Part shown: positions 18,432 to 27,300 of the stretch, one piece after another | Numbering within the stretch: the first letter of the stretch is position 1 | How the letters are laid out: the number at the start of each line of letters is the position of its first letter | DNA from: KBS50 sp042434095 | Lineage (GTDB): Bacteria > Actinomycetota > Actinomycetes > Mycobacteriales > Micromonosporaceae | Length of the DNA: 64,000 bases | Assembly: GCF_042434095.1 (NCBI RefSeq) | Contig: NZ_JBHLUE010000032.1 | Location: 1 to 64,000, forward strand | Reading direction: 5' to 3' | Position numbers and translations under genes: made by a program | The notes under the pieces: model-generated | Databases searched by the model: none | Told to the model about the DNA's origin: nothing | What the model saw: the letters and a program-made list of their open reading frames with translations, nothing else

Positions 18432-18605
18432 ACCGGTCGGCGCCGCAGCGCCGGCCGTGCGGATGGGTCGGCGCCGCAGCGCCGGCCGTGCGGATCGGTC
18501 GGCGCCGCAGCGCCGGCCGTGCGGATCGGTCGGCGCCGCAGCGCCGGCCGTGCGGATCGGTCGGCGCCGCAGCGCCGGCCGTGCGGATCGGTCGGCGCCT
18601 CAGCG
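18420..18605. repeat. 31-bp tandem repeat, six copies, between convergent genes
   Basis: Units begin at 18420 (divergent first copy), 18451, 18482, 18513, 18544 and 18575, with a trace at 18606. The period is exactly 31 bp and the inner copies are nearly identical. The array starts within the right arm of a terminator hairpin and runs into the stop codon of the convergent gene. No spacers, so not CRISPR. Confidence 0.95.
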
Positions 18606-19100
18606 CCGGCCGCGGTAGCCACCGAGGGTGGCGATGCCGATGATCCAGCCGGTGAACAGGCCGTACCGGGCGCCGTCACCGGCCGCCTGGAGGGCGCCGA
18701 GCAGCGACGGGTTCGACCTGATCAGCGCGGTGAACAGCGCCGCGAAGGCGCCCGCGAAGATGTACGCGCCCCAGCCCGCGAAGAACTGGCTGAGCGTGCC
18801 GCGCGCCCGGGCCAGCTGCGAACCCGGCAGCAGGAACAGGAAGAGGGCGGTCAGCGCGACCAGCAGGATGGCCTTGAGGTCGGCGGCAATGACGTCCTGG
18901 ATGGAGTCGGAGGAGTCGAACCGCCAGGCCGGCCAGGCCAGCAGCTGAAGGAACCAGCCGCCTGCGGTGCGGGGGTTGGTGTGGTCGCGGGCCCAGTCGG
19001 CGTACCAGGGGCTGCCGAAGACCAGGACCAGGATGAGCGCGGCTATCGTGCCCGCGCCCGGCGCAGACTTGTACCGGTTGGTGAGAGCCATGGCCGGCAT
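18600..19100 (-). CDS. Hypothetical membrane protein
   Basis: A 166-residue protein I do not recognise. About four transmembrane segments are visible: AGTIAALILVLVFGSPWY, the segment around LKAILLVALTALFLFLLPG, GWGAYIFAGAFAALFTALI, and YGLFTGWIIGIATLGG. Between the first two is a probable external loop rich in Trp and Asp. Its last codons (YRGRR) and stop lie in the degenerate end of the 31-bp repeat array. ATG 19100 is preceded by TGGGA; ATG 19091 is an alternative. Confidence 0.7.
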   Translation of the reverse strand: MPAMALTNRYKSAPGAGTIAALILVLVFGSPWYADWARDHTNPRTAGGWFLQLLAWPAWRFDSSDSIQDVIAADLKAILLVALTALFLFLLPGSQLARARGTLSQFFAGWGAYIFAGAFAALFTALIRSNPSLLGALQAAGDGARYGLFTGWIIGIATLGGYRGRR

Positions 19101-19180
19101 ATTTCCCAGCGTGATCCCGCCAGCAAACCTGGCTCAGTGACGTTCACAAATGGGAATGCTCGGGCCCCGGTCGAGCCCGG

Positions 19181-19486
19181 TCAGTGCTTCATCAGGTAGT
19201 CGATGAAGGCGGCCCGCAGTAGCGGCGCCGACTCCTCGTACCCGTGCCCGGTGAGCTCCCGCCACAGGGCGACGGCCTCGTCCACGGTCGGGCCCACCGA
19301 GTTCGGCGAGCCGTCCAGCGCCTCCGCCTCGTCGGCGTTCGGCAGGTGCCGCAGCACCGACCAGAAGAACCGGATGTCCCGATGCTCCCGGGCGACGGCG
19401 AACGCCCGCTCACGCAGCTCCTCGGTGGACAGCGCGTCGAGCTGCTCGAAGTCGGCCGTCGACCGGCCCGATGGCGATTCCGTCAT
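19181..19486 (-). CDS. Conserved hypothetical small acidic protein
   Basis: A 101-residue soluble, acidic and helical protein of unknown function; it starts MTESPSGRSTADFEQLDALS and ends LLRAAFIDYLMKH. The composition is protein-like (few Pro, balanced charges) and the other frames are not. No domain is recognised. It follows the permease-like gene at 19513 by 26 bases on the same strand, so co-transcription is likely. No clear ribosome site. Confidence 0.65.
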   Translation of the reverse strand: MTESPSGRSTADFEQLDALSTEELRERAFAVAREHRDIRFFWSVLRHLPNADEAEALDGSPNSVGPTVDEAVALWRELTGHGYEESAPLLRAAFIDYLMKH

Positions 19487-19512
19487 GCCCAGGAGACTAG
19501 CGTCCAGCTGCC

Positions 19513-20739
19513 TCAACGGTCCGCGGAGCCCCACCGGTCGGCGTCCCACGGATCGGGCCGGGGCTTGCCGGGCTGTGCCGGCAGGGTGGCCGACCACGAA
19601 TCCGACCGCTCCGCCGGGTCCGACCAGTCGTTGTCCGTCTCGGCCGCCCAGTCGCCGTCCACCGGCGCCACCACCCGCGGCCGCCCGAACGTCTCCACCA
19701 GCCGGGTGACCACCAGGCCACCGGCCAGGACGACGGCCGCCGTGGCGCCCAGGGCAATGTCCCAGTTCTTGAGGTCGGAGTAGCGCAGGAAGAGGGTCAC
19801 CAGCAGCACCGACAGCAGCGTGCCAAAGATCCCGCCGCGCCGGCCGTACGCGCTGGTCCCGCCGACCAGGGCCGCGCCGATGGCCAGGCCGGTCCACTCC
19901 AGCCCGGTGACCGGGCGTACCGGGCCGGACCCGTTGGCCGCCATCAGCAGCCCGGCGCCGGTGGCCAGCACCATGGAGGCGACCATCGCGGCCCCGGCCA
20001 CCACCCCGCCGCCGGCGCCCCGGCGACGCGCCGGGTCGGCCACCGGACGGAACCGGCCCACCATCCGGCGGATCGGCTTGATCATGCCGAACAGACCACC
20101 CAGCACGGCCAGCGCCGCGAAGCCGCCGAACAGGTAGAGGGCGGTGCCCCTGGGGTCGTACTCGCCCTGCACCCGGACCGGGGCGGTGCGCTGCTGGATG
20201 AAGACGATGACGCCGAGGGCGGCGGCCAGGCTCGCCGCCCAGCTCGGCACGTGGAACCCGACCACGAGCAGCGTGACCGCCAGCCCCAGGCCGGCGGCCG
20301 CCAGCACCGCCGGGGTCATGGCCGGAACGACGCCCCGGTCACCGTTCTCGGCGAAGTGCAGGCCGGCGGCCACCGCGACCGGGCCGAGCGCCAGATTGGG
20401 TACGGCGGCCCGCAGCGTCACCCCGGCGCCGAGCGTGAGCAGGCCGAGCGCGGCCGCCGAGACCAGCAGGGTCTTCAGGGCCTGACCGCGCAGCGCCGAC
20501 GCCTGGGTGCGGTAGAGCAGGAAGCCGAGCGCCACCACCGCGACCAGCAGCAGGATCTCCCACAGGACGTGCACGGCAAGCCGGTCCCGGCCCGGCTCGC
20601 CGTGCGCCGGGTCGTCGAAGACGTCGTCCAGGGCCGCGGCCGACACGCGCTGGGTCCGCGTGATTCCCCCGTCGGTGTCGCCGTACGCCTCGGTGTCGCC
20701 GAAGTCCCGACGCCGATAGGCGGGCTCGTCGTACGTCAT
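19513..20739 (-). CDS. Orphan ABC-permease-like membrane protein (RbsC/branched-chain permease fold)
   Basis: A 408-residue protein with an acidic cytoplasmic N-terminus (residues 1-55), about nine hydrophobic segments, and an acidic Trp/Asp-rich C-terminal tail. The segment LKTLLVSAAALGLLTLGAGVTLRAAVPNLALGPVAVAAGLHFAEN resembles the core of sugar or branched-chain ABC permeases, where LDLSVGS-like sequences occur. No ATPase or binding protein is adjacent. The family call is moderate; a transport role is inferred only from that resemblance. Confidence 0.62.
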   Translation of the reverse strand: MTYDEPAYRRRDFGDTEAYGDTDGGITRTQRVSAAALDDVFDDPAHGEPGRDRLAVHVLWEILLLVAVVALGFLLYRTQASALRGQALKTLLVSAAALGLLTLGAGVTLRAAVPNLALGPVAVAAGLHFAENGDRGVVPAMTPAVLAAAGLGLAVTLLVVGFHVPSWAASLAAALGVIVFIQQRTAPVRVQGEYDPRGTALYLFGGFAALAVLGGLFGMIKPIRRMVGRFRPVADPARRRGAGGGVVAGAAMVASMVLATGAGLLMAANGSGPVRPVTGLEWTGLAIGAALVGGTSAYGRRGGIFGTLLSVLLVTLFLRYSDLKNWDIALGATAAVVLAGGLVVTRLVETFGRPRVVAPVDGDWAAETDNDWSDPAERSDSWSATLPAQPGKPRPDPWDADRWGSADR

Positions 20740-20880
20740 GCGGTGCGCCTCCCGGATCGTCCGCCCGGCGACGGGTCACGGCCAATGCCGCGGACCGGCG
20801 GGTGGCCGTTCGGTCCGGTCGCGGACCTGACCGGACGCCAGGCACCGTACCTGGCCACCCGGTCGCAGGAAACCCCCCGG

Positions 20881-21393
20881 TCAGCGCCCCAGCTCGTCGT
20901 CCTCGTCGTCGTCGGGGCGCTCCGGCACCCGGCAGGCCCGCTCCAGCCACAGCGCCGCGGCGATGAGGCACAGCGACGCCACCAAGCCGGCCACGGCGGC
21001 CGGCAGATCGTCGGAGGCGGCCTTGGTGCGCTCCACCACCAGCCACAGCACCAGGCCGGCCCAGAAGCCGCCGAAGATGGCGCCCACCAGCGACGAGGCC
21101 TTGGCCAGCACGGCGTACCGGGCGACGGTGAGCGGCTCGACCGGTTCCCGCCCCGGTCGGCGGTCGATCCTCGCCCGGGTGGTGAGCGCGGCGTACGCCT
21201 CCAGCACGGCCAGGCCGGCCAGCGTCACGGCCGGCAGCCAGGGCAGCGCCGGGAGGTCGGCGTAGAAGGAGCTGACCAGCAGCCAGGCCAGGGCTGCCGA
21301 GGCCAGGCCGGCCACCACCAGGCTCGCCGGCCGGGTGGGGCCCATGGTCGGGTTCGGCGCCGGCGGCCGGGGCGGGGAAGACCTATCGCTCAT
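20881..21393 (-). CDS. DUF3180 membrane protein
   Basis: A 170-residue protein with four transmembrane segments: LVVAGLASAALAWLLVSSFY, LPAVTLAGLAVLEAYAAL, ASSLVGAIFGGFWAGLVLWLV, AVAGLVASLCLIAAALWLE. The RPASL start and the KASSLVGAIFGGFW segment match the DUF3180 family, which in actinobacteria regularly follows folK. The C-terminus is acidic (PDDDEDDE). A good ribosome site (GAGGGG) precedes ATG 21393, although it lies within an inverted repeat. Function unknown. Confidence 0.82.
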   Translation of the reverse strand: MSDRSSPPRPPAPNPTMGPTRPASLVVAGLASAALAWLLVSSFYADLPALPWLPAVTLAGLAVLEAYAALTTRARIDRRPGREPVEPLTVARYAVLAKASSLVGAIFGGFWAGLVLWLVVERTKAASDDLPAAVAGLVASLCLIAAALWLERACRVPERPDDDEDDELGR

Positions 21394-21425
21394 GCCGGCC
21401 CCTCGCTTCGCTCAGGCCCGGCATG
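21391..21425. repeat. Inverted repeat spanning the DUF3180 start codon
   Basis: CATGCCGGCC at 21391-21400 pairs with GGCCCGGCATG at 21415-21425 (one bulge). The loop region holds the GAGCGAAGCGAGG motif and the ribosome site, so the fold could hide translation signals of the DUF3180 gene. Confidence 0.6.
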
Positions 21426-21505
21426 AGGCCCTTCCGCCCTGAGCTGGATGGTTCCCCGCCCGCCACGCCCCAACCGGCGCTCCGCACAGAGCCTGATTCG
21501 CTCGC

Positions 21506-22051
21506 TCACCGGTCCGACTCTATCGGCATGTCGGGTGCTATCCGCAGGTCCGGTCTCGGACACAGGTCCCGCGTCTGCGCCGCCAGCGGCTCGCGGTCCA
21601 GCAGGTCGGCCAGCCGCCCCTGCCCGGGCAGCTCGCCGGACGGCTCGACGTCCAGCCAGGGCCGCAGCACGAAGGCCCGCAACCCGGCCCGGGGATGCGG
21701 CAGGGTCAACTCGCCCTCGTCGCTGATCACAGGCGCGCCGTCCGGCCCCCACACCGCGATGACGTCGACGTCGAGGGTGCGCGGCCCGTACCGGCGGTCC
21801 GGGTCGCGACGCCGCCCGGCCGCCGTCTCCAACCGCCGGGCCCGGTCCAGCCAGTCCCGCGGCCCGGCAGCCGGGTCGGCCACCAGCAGCACGGCGTTCA
21901 GGTACGCCGGCTGCTCGGCGTCGCCCCACGGCGGCGTTTCGTAGACGCCCGAGGTCGCCAGCAGGACGTCCCGCAGACCGCGCGCCGCGCCGCGCAGGTG
22001 GGCGAGCCGGTCGCCCAGGTTGCTGCCCAGGGACAGCACGGCCCGGCTCAT
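21506..22051 (-). CDS. folK: 2-amino-4-hydroxy-6-hydroxymethyldihydropteridine pyrophosphokinase
   Basis: Transfers pyrophosphate to the pterin before condensation with p-aminobenzoate in folate synthesis. 181 residues. Conserved parts are AVLSLGSNLGDRLAHL near the start, the ETPPWG loop, the RYGPRTLDVDVIAV metal-binding segment and LPHPRAGLRAFVLRPW. ATG 22051 overlaps the folB stop (ATGA), so folP-folB-folK form a coupled chain. The C-terminal extension of about 20 residues is not conserved. Confidence 0.96.
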   Translation of the reverse strand: MSRAVLSLGSNLGDRLAHLRGAARGLRDVLLATSGVYETPPWGDAEQPAYLNAVLLVADPAAGPRDWLDRARRLETAAGRRRDPDRRYGPRTLDVDVIAVWGPDGAPVISDEGELTLPHPRAGLRAFVLRPWLDVEPSGELPGQGRLADLLDREPLAAQTRDLCPRPDLRIAPDMPIESDR

Positions 22052-22419
22052 GCCGGCCGGGCCCGGGTGACCGACACGGCCACGTCGGCGAACTCGTGCG
22101 GGATCGGCGCCTGCGGCTTGTGCACCACCACGGTGGACACGGCCACCCGCTCGTCGCCCAGACAGGCGTCGGCGAGCCGCTCGGCCAGGGTCTCGATGAG
22201 GTTCACCGGCGCCCCGGCCACGATGGCCACCAGCCGCTCCGCCAACTCGCCGTAGTGAACGGTGTCGGCCACGTCGTCCGAGCGGGCCGCCGGCCCGAGG
22301 TCCAGCTCGAGCCGTACGTCGATGACGAAGTCCTGGCCCTGCTCGCGCTCGAAGGCGTACACCCCGTGCCGGCCCCGGACCCGCAGGCCGGTCAGCACGA
22401 TGGCGTCCCGGGGCGTCAC
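22048..22419 (-). CDS. folB: Dihydroneopterin aldolase
   Basis: Cleaves dihydroneopterin to the hydroxymethyl pterin used by FolK. 123 residues. It shows the family pattern LTGLRVRGRHGVYAFEREQGQDFVIDV, DTVHYGELAERL, the VNLIETLAERLADACL substrate helix (Glu binds the pterin), and the VVHKPQAPIPHEFADVAVSV end with the catalytic Lys. GTG 22419 overlaps the folP stop (GTGA). Confidence 0.96.
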   Translation of the reverse strand: MTPRDAIVLTGLRVRGRHGVYAFEREQGQDFVIDVRLELDLGPAARSDDVADTVHYGELAERLVAIVAGAPVNLIETLAERLADACLGDERVAVSTVVVHKPQAPIPHEFADVAVSVTRARPA

Positions 22420-23288
22420 CGGACGCCGCCGGTGGCCGCGGCCAGCCGCGGGCGGCCGCTCGCGGCCCACACGGCCAGCGCGTCCGCGGTGTCGCGTACG
22501 TCGTGCACCCGCACCCCCCAGGCGCCCGCCGCGACGGCCAGCAGGCTGGTGGCGACCGTTGCCGCCACGCGCTCCGCGGCGGGCCGCGGCGTTCCGTCCG
22601 GCGCGGCCAGCAGCCGGCCCAGATAGGACTTCCGGCTGGCCCCGAACAGCACCGGGAACCCCAGCGCCACCAGCTCGGGCAGCCGGGTGGTGAGGGCCCA
22701 GTTGTCGGCCGCGCCCTTGGCAAAGCCGAGCCCCGGGTCCACGATGATGCGCCCGGGCGCCACCCCCGCCGCGACCGCCGCGTCGATCCGCCGGCCCAGC
22801 TCGGCCTTCACGTCCGTCACCACGTCGGCGTAGTGGGCCAGCTCGGCCATCCGGCGCGAGTGTCCGCGCCAGTGCATGAGCACCCAGGGGCAGCCGGCGT
22901 CGGCCACCACCCGGGCCATGTCGGGATCGGCGAGGCCGCCGGACACGTCGTTCACCACCGTGACGCCGGCCGCGAGCGCCGCGGCCGCCACGGCGGCCCG
23001 GGTGGTGTCGATGCTCAGCGGTACGCCGGCCGCCGCCAGCTCGCGGATCACCGGCAGCACCCGGTCGAGCTCGGTGGCCGCGTCCACCCGGTCGGCGCCC
23101 GGGCGGGTCGACTCGCCGCCGATGTCGACCAGCCCGGCGCCGACGGCGAACATCCGGCGCCCGTGCTCGACGGCGGCGCCGAGGTCCGTGTACCGGCCGC
23201 CGTCGGAGAACGAGTCGGGCGTGACGTTGAGGACGCCCATCACCACCGGTTGGTCCGGCGATCGGCCCGGAGGGAGCAGTTCGGTCAC
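22416..23288 (-). CDS. folP: Dihydropteroate synthase
   Basis: Condenses the pterin pyrophosphate with p-aminobenzoate; the target of sulfonamides. 290 residues. VMGVLNVTPDSFSDGG, IGGESTRPGA, the SIDTTRA segment, VVNDVSGG, IIVDPGLGFAKG and the terminal GVRVHDV are all present, so the active site is complete. GTG 23288 (MTELLPPG) resembles typical starts; GTG 23315 has a better ribosome site (GAGG) and cannot be excluded. In most actinobacteria folE lies directly upstream; here 14 kb of secretion-like genes intervene, so folP must be transcribed from a new or internal promoter. Confidence 0.95.
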   Translation of the reverse strand: MTELLPPGRSPDQPVVMGVLNVTPDSFSDGGRYTDLGAAVEHGRRMFAVGAGLVDIGGESTRPGADRVDAATELDRVLPVIRELAAAGVPLSIDTTRAAVAAAALAAGVTVVNDVSGGLADPDMARVVADAGCPWVLMHWRGHSRRMAELAHYADVVTDVKAELGRRIDAAVAAGVAPGRIIVDPGLGFAKGAADNWALTTRLPELVALGFPVLFGASRKSYLGRLLAAPDGTPRPAAERVAATVATSLLAVAAGAWGVRVHDVRDTADALAVWAASGRPRLAAATGGVR

Positions 23289-23335
23289 GGTCTGACGGTA
23301 CCGACCCCAGGTCACCGCACGTCGCCTCGGCCCTC

Positions 23336-23351
23336 TAGAACAGGTGTACGA
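23336..23351. promoter_or_regulatory. SOS (LexA) box-like palindrome
   Basis: TAGAACAGGTGTACGA. The actinobacterial LexA box is TCGAAC-N4-GTTCGA, and this has one mismatch in each half-site. The core GAAC-AGGT-GTAC is close to the mycobacterial recA box as I recall it (GAACAGGTGTTC). It lies between divergent folP and the secretion-like operon, 42 bases upstream of the operon's candidate -35. Confidence 0.5.
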
Positions 23352-23392
23352 TTAACCGGTCATTCGGGTCCGGTCGGGACACCGGCCGCGCC

Positions 23393-23421
23393 TTGTTAGA
23401 GACAGGGGTGGGCCGTACGCT
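23393..23421 (+). promoter_or_regulatory. Candidate promoter of the type IV secretion-like operon
   Basis: TTGTTA (23393-23398) and TACGCT (23416-23421) with a 17-base spacer, fitting the primary sigma factor pattern TTGnnn / TAnnnT. A leader of about 190 bases would precede the first gene; nothing clearly coding is seen in it. Confidence 0.45.
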
Positions 23422-23615
23422 GTGCAGTTGCGAGGCATCCAGACGGCGAAGTTGAAGGGGATGGGCCAAACCACTCCAAAAACGCCCAAAACTCGTCACC
23501 ACCGGTGGCGAGACCGGGACGCGGGGTCTACCAGGGTGGGCAGATTCTCGTCCCTCCACCTGGTCAGACACATCCGCACTGCGGCTTCGCCGGCCGCGCC
23601 TTGGGGAGGTATCCG

Positions 23616-23939
23616 ATGATCGCCACGGAACTCGTGGAGATGGTGTGGAACGCGGGCGGGCACGCGTTGCACACAGTCACCAACGCCGTCATCGCGGCGG
23701 AGCCCGGTCCGAAGGGCACGATCAACACCGACAATGTCGTCAAGTTCTTCGCCACCAAGATCGCGCCGATCCTGCTGGCCGTGCTGGGAGTGATTTTCAT
23801 CGGGCGGGCCAGCCGCGGTGAGATCTCCAAGGTGCTGACAAGCTCGGCCATCGCGATCGTGGGACTCGCGTTCATCGCCGGCGCGGCCACACTGTTCTTC
23901 GTCGGCGATTACCTGGTCAACCTGCTCATCATCAAGTAG
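23616..23939 (+). CDS. Small two-helix membrane protein, pilin-like (VirB2/TrbC-like position)
   Basis: A 107-residue protein opening the secretion-like operon. After a ~45-residue N-terminal region it has two transmembrane helices, KIAPILLAVLGVIFIGRA and SAIAIVGLAFIAGAATLFFVGDYLVNLLII, joined by a short basic loop. This matches the size and layout of VirB2/TrbC-type pilin precursors, but no family signature is certain. ATG 23616 has a near-perfect ribosome site (GGGGAGGT) eight bases upstream, implying strong translation, as expected for a structural subunit. Confidence 0.72.
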   Translation: MIATELVEMVWNAGGHALHTVTNAVIAAEPGPKGTINTDNVVKFFATKIAPILLAVLGVIFIGRASRGEISKVLTSSAIAIVGLAFIAGAATLFFVGDYLVNLLIIK

Positions 23940-23952
23940 GCGCGAGCTCGAC

Positions 23953-24315
23953 ATGCGGCTGCGCACCGACGACGACATCTACCGGGCCCGCCTGGTCTAC
24001 CTCGGGCCGCCCGGCTACACCCTGCCGGTCCACCTGCCCTACGCGCAGTACGGGCTGTTCATGCTGCTCGTGCCGCTGTACATGTTCATTCACTGGCTAT
24101 TCACGCTCAAGGTGGAACTCTTTCCCGCGTGGGAGATCGCCCTCGCCATCGTCAGCACGTCGTTCGTGTTCCGGTACGTCGACCCGGACCGGCCGGCCCG
24201 GACGGTCATCCGGACCGCGCTGACCGACTGGCGGCGGACCCGCGAACCGGCCACCGAGCTACGCGATCCGCGGCTGATCGCCACTCGCGTCCGGATTCGG
24301 GAGGAGCTGGTATGA
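23953..24315 (+). CDS. PrgI/VirB3-like membrane protein
   Basis: A 120-residue protein. The N-terminal MRLRTDDDIYRARLVYLGPPGYTLPVHLPYAQYGLF leads into two closely spaced hydrophobic segments (FMLLVPLYMFIHWLF and AWEIALAIVSTSFVF), then a basic cytoplasmic tail. VirB3/PrgI proteins are small two-helix proteins encoded just before VirB4, as here. It starts 13 bases after the previous gene. The stop overlaps the ATG of a 22-codon ORF (ATGA). Confidence 0.68.
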   Translation: MRLRTDDDIYRARLVYLGPPGYTLPVHLPYAQYGLFMLLVPLYMFIHWLFTLKVELFPAWEIALAIVSTSFVFRYVDPDRPARTVIRTALTDWRRTREPATELRDPRLIATRVRIREELV

Positions 24316-24380
24316 GGCTCCGCCGGGCGTGTTCCCCCCGATTGACCGCAACCACCTACCCGGGCGAGGCGACGGAATGA
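24312..24380 (+). CDS. 22-codon bridging ORF between the VirB3-like and VirB4-like genes
   Basis: ATG 24312 overlaps the stop of the VirB3-like gene (ATGA 24312-24315), and its own TGA overlaps the ATG of the VirB4 gene (ATGA 24377-24380). A very good ribosome site (GGGAGGAG) lies just upstream. The product would be a basic 22-residue peptide (begins MRLRRACSPRL). It may serve only to carry ribosomes across the 61-base gap. A second such bridge lies at 31540-31563 in the same operon. Confidence 0.55.
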   Translation: MRLRRACSPRLTATTYPGEATE

Positions 24381-27300
24381 CTCCCTCATCTTCGCCGGGC
24401 TTCCACCGTCCGGCGGCATCGCCGGCCGATCCAGAAGGTAACGGTGTGCGACCAATCGACTACGACGGGGGTATCGACGAGGAGTCCCTGGACCCCGCCC
24501 TGGTGAACGGCTCCGGGAACGGCACCGTGGCGCGCTTCCAGCCGCCCCGACCGGTGCGTCGCCGACCGGCCCAGCCGGGCAACGGGCACGGCACGTCCGA
24601 GCATCCCGACATCGACTCCCCGTTCCTGGACCTGTTCGGCGCGGGCGGGCCGACCCGGCGCGGCGGCCAGGCCGGCGCGCCGCGGCAGCGCCCTGCCGAG
24701 CCCGCCGAGCCGTCGTCCGGAGTTTCCCCCGTCCGGCGGCCCGCGCCCTCCCCGCAACCCGGCAGCCCGGAGAGCCCACCGGCCGAGCCGAGCCGGGCCG
24801 CCACCACGGCCACGCCCGCCGCGCCCGCCAACGCTCCACGGGTGCCCGCGTACGTCAGCGAGGTGCCGGCGGAGGGGACCCGCCCGACCGCCGCCCCGCG
24901 CCCCGCCGCGCCACGCCCGGCCGCCGCGCCGCGCCCCGCCGCGCCGACCCGGCCACCCACGAACGGGGCGGCCGCCCCCGCCGTACCCCCCGCCACCCCG
25001 GCCCGGCCCGCCACCCCGGCCCGGCCCGCGACCGGGACCGGGACCGGGACGGGCGCTGGGACCGGCACATCCAACCCCGCAGCCGCCACGGCTTCGAGAC
25101 CGCCGGCGGCCGCCGCGCCGCGCCCGGCGCCCGACTCGGGAGCTGCCGCGGCGCCACGCGCCGCGGCGGCGCGCCCGGCGCCGACGCAGCGGCCGGCACC
25201 GACACCAACGCCGGCCTCGGCGCCGGCCCGGGCGCAGCATGCCGCCGCGGACGAGCCGGAACCGGCGCGCGCGGCCCGGCAGCGGCAGCCCAGGCGGCAA
25301 CGGACCAGCAAGCCGGTGACCGTGCGGCCGCCGAAGGTGAAGTTCGGCGACCGCGACCCCTCGGTGGAGCTGGCCATCACCGAGATCGCCGGCCACCTCA
25401 CCTTCACCCCGAACACCGTCACCGCCTGGTACTGGCTGCCGGAGGTCCGCTGGGCGTTCCGGCCGGACGCCGAGCGCGAGGCGCTGCTGGCCGCCATCTC
25501 CGAGCAGTACGCGGGCCTCGCCGGCTTCCGCCTGCACCTGCGCCGCACCACCCGCCCGTTCCCGGCCGACGAATGGGCGCGCACGCTCGACGCCCACACC
25601 GCCCACCCGCTGCCCACAGTGGCCGGCGGCACCAGCTGGGCCGACCATCTGGTGGCCGCCCAGCGGCACCTGCTCTCGGTCAACCACGCGGAGGGGCAGA
25701 CGTACCTCGGGGTGACCTTCGCCCGCCGCTCGATGGGCGACAACATGGCGGAGCGGCTGCTGCGCGCGTTCGGCCGCGGCGTCGCGGACACCGAGCGGCG
25801 CCGGCTGAGCCGTACGGTCGAACAGTTCGACGAGGTGCTCGGCGCGTTCGGCATGCGCGGCCGCCGGGTGTCGGCCGGTGAGCTGGAGTGGTTGCTCTAC
25901 CGATCGGTCGCGCTCTGCATGGCGCCGCCGACGTCCCTGTCCCCGGTCTCCGGTGGCCGTTGGGAACGCGGCGACCTGCTGGCCCTTACCGAGCAGGTGG
26001 AGCGCTACCGCACCCCGTACGGGTCGACGGTCAAGCTGGTCAACCGGATGTCCGGCGAGGAGCGGCATGTGGCCGTGCTGGCCGTCGGCCGGATGGAGCC
26101 GCTGGAGATTCCCGAGCGGCACGAGCCATGGCTGCACTTCCACGAGCGGCTGCCGTGGCCCATGGAGCTGTCCAGCCGAATCGACCTGCTGGGCCCGGGT
26201 GACTCGTTCCGCAACCTGGAGCACCGGCTCCGGATGATCCGCTCCCAGCAGCTCGACTACGCGCAGCACGGCATGGACGCCCCACCGGAGCTGGAGCGGC
26301 TCGCCAAGCGGGCGCTGGTGATCGGCGACGAGATGACCACCGGGCTGCCGGTCGAGTCGGCCCGGGCGCACGGCTGGCACCGGATCGCGGTCGGCGGGCG
26401 CAACCGGGAGGAGTGCCTGGAGCGGGCCCGCCGGCTGATCCAGCTCTACTCGCGGGAACTCCGGATCTCGTTGCAGCACCCCAAGAACCAGGACTGGCTC
26501 GCCCGCGAGTTCATCCCGGGCGAGCCGGTAGCCAACACCGGGTACGTCCGCAGGATGCCGGTCAAGCTCCTGGCCGCGGCGCTCCCGCAGGCCGCGTCCA
26601 CCGTGGGTGACCGGCGCGGCGACCTGATCGGCCGGACGGCCGGCACCTGCCGCCGCCCGGTCTTCCTCGATCTGCACTTCCCGATGGAGGTACGCGAGCG
26701 GTCCGGCCTGGCCGTCTTCGTGGCCGAGCCGGGCGGCGGCAAGTCCACCCTGCTCGGCGCCCTGGGTTATCTCGCGGCCCGGCGCGGCGTCCAGGTGACC
26801 CTGCTCGACCCGTCGGGTCCGCTGGCCCGGCTCTGCTCGATGCCGGAGCTGCGGCCGTACGCGCGGGTGCTCAACCTCACCGGCTCCGAGCAGGGGACGC
26901 TGGCGCCGTACTCGCTGATCCCGACGCCGCTGCGGACCGAATTCCCCACCGGGCCGGCCGGCGACCGCGAGTTCGACATCGCCATCTCCAACGCCCGGGC
27001 CGAGCGCCGGATGCTGGTGCAGGACATCTGCATGATGCTGGTGCCGCCCCAGGTGGCCCGCGAGGCGTCCACCGCCACGCTGCTGCGGCACGCGGTCCGG
27101 CAGGTGCCGGCCGAGGAGACGTCCCGGCTCGACGACGTGGTGGCCTGCCTGGCCGGGCTGGACGACCACGACGGCAAGGAGCTGGCCAACCTGCTCCTGG
27201 ACACCGCCGAGATGCCGCTGGCGCTGCTGTTCTTCGGCCGGCCGCCGGAGGGCCTGCTCGGGGCCGACGCCGCGCTCACCGTGATCACCATGGCCGGGCT

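Noticed and set aside
18420..18605. CRISPR array
   Set aside because: A 31-bp period with no unique spacers; simple tandem repeat.
23422..23619. 65-codon ORF in the leader of the secretion-like operon
   Set aside because: Starts with TTG without a ribosome site, basic composition without a hydrophobic or folded pattern, and overlaps the strong ribosome site and start of the next gene.
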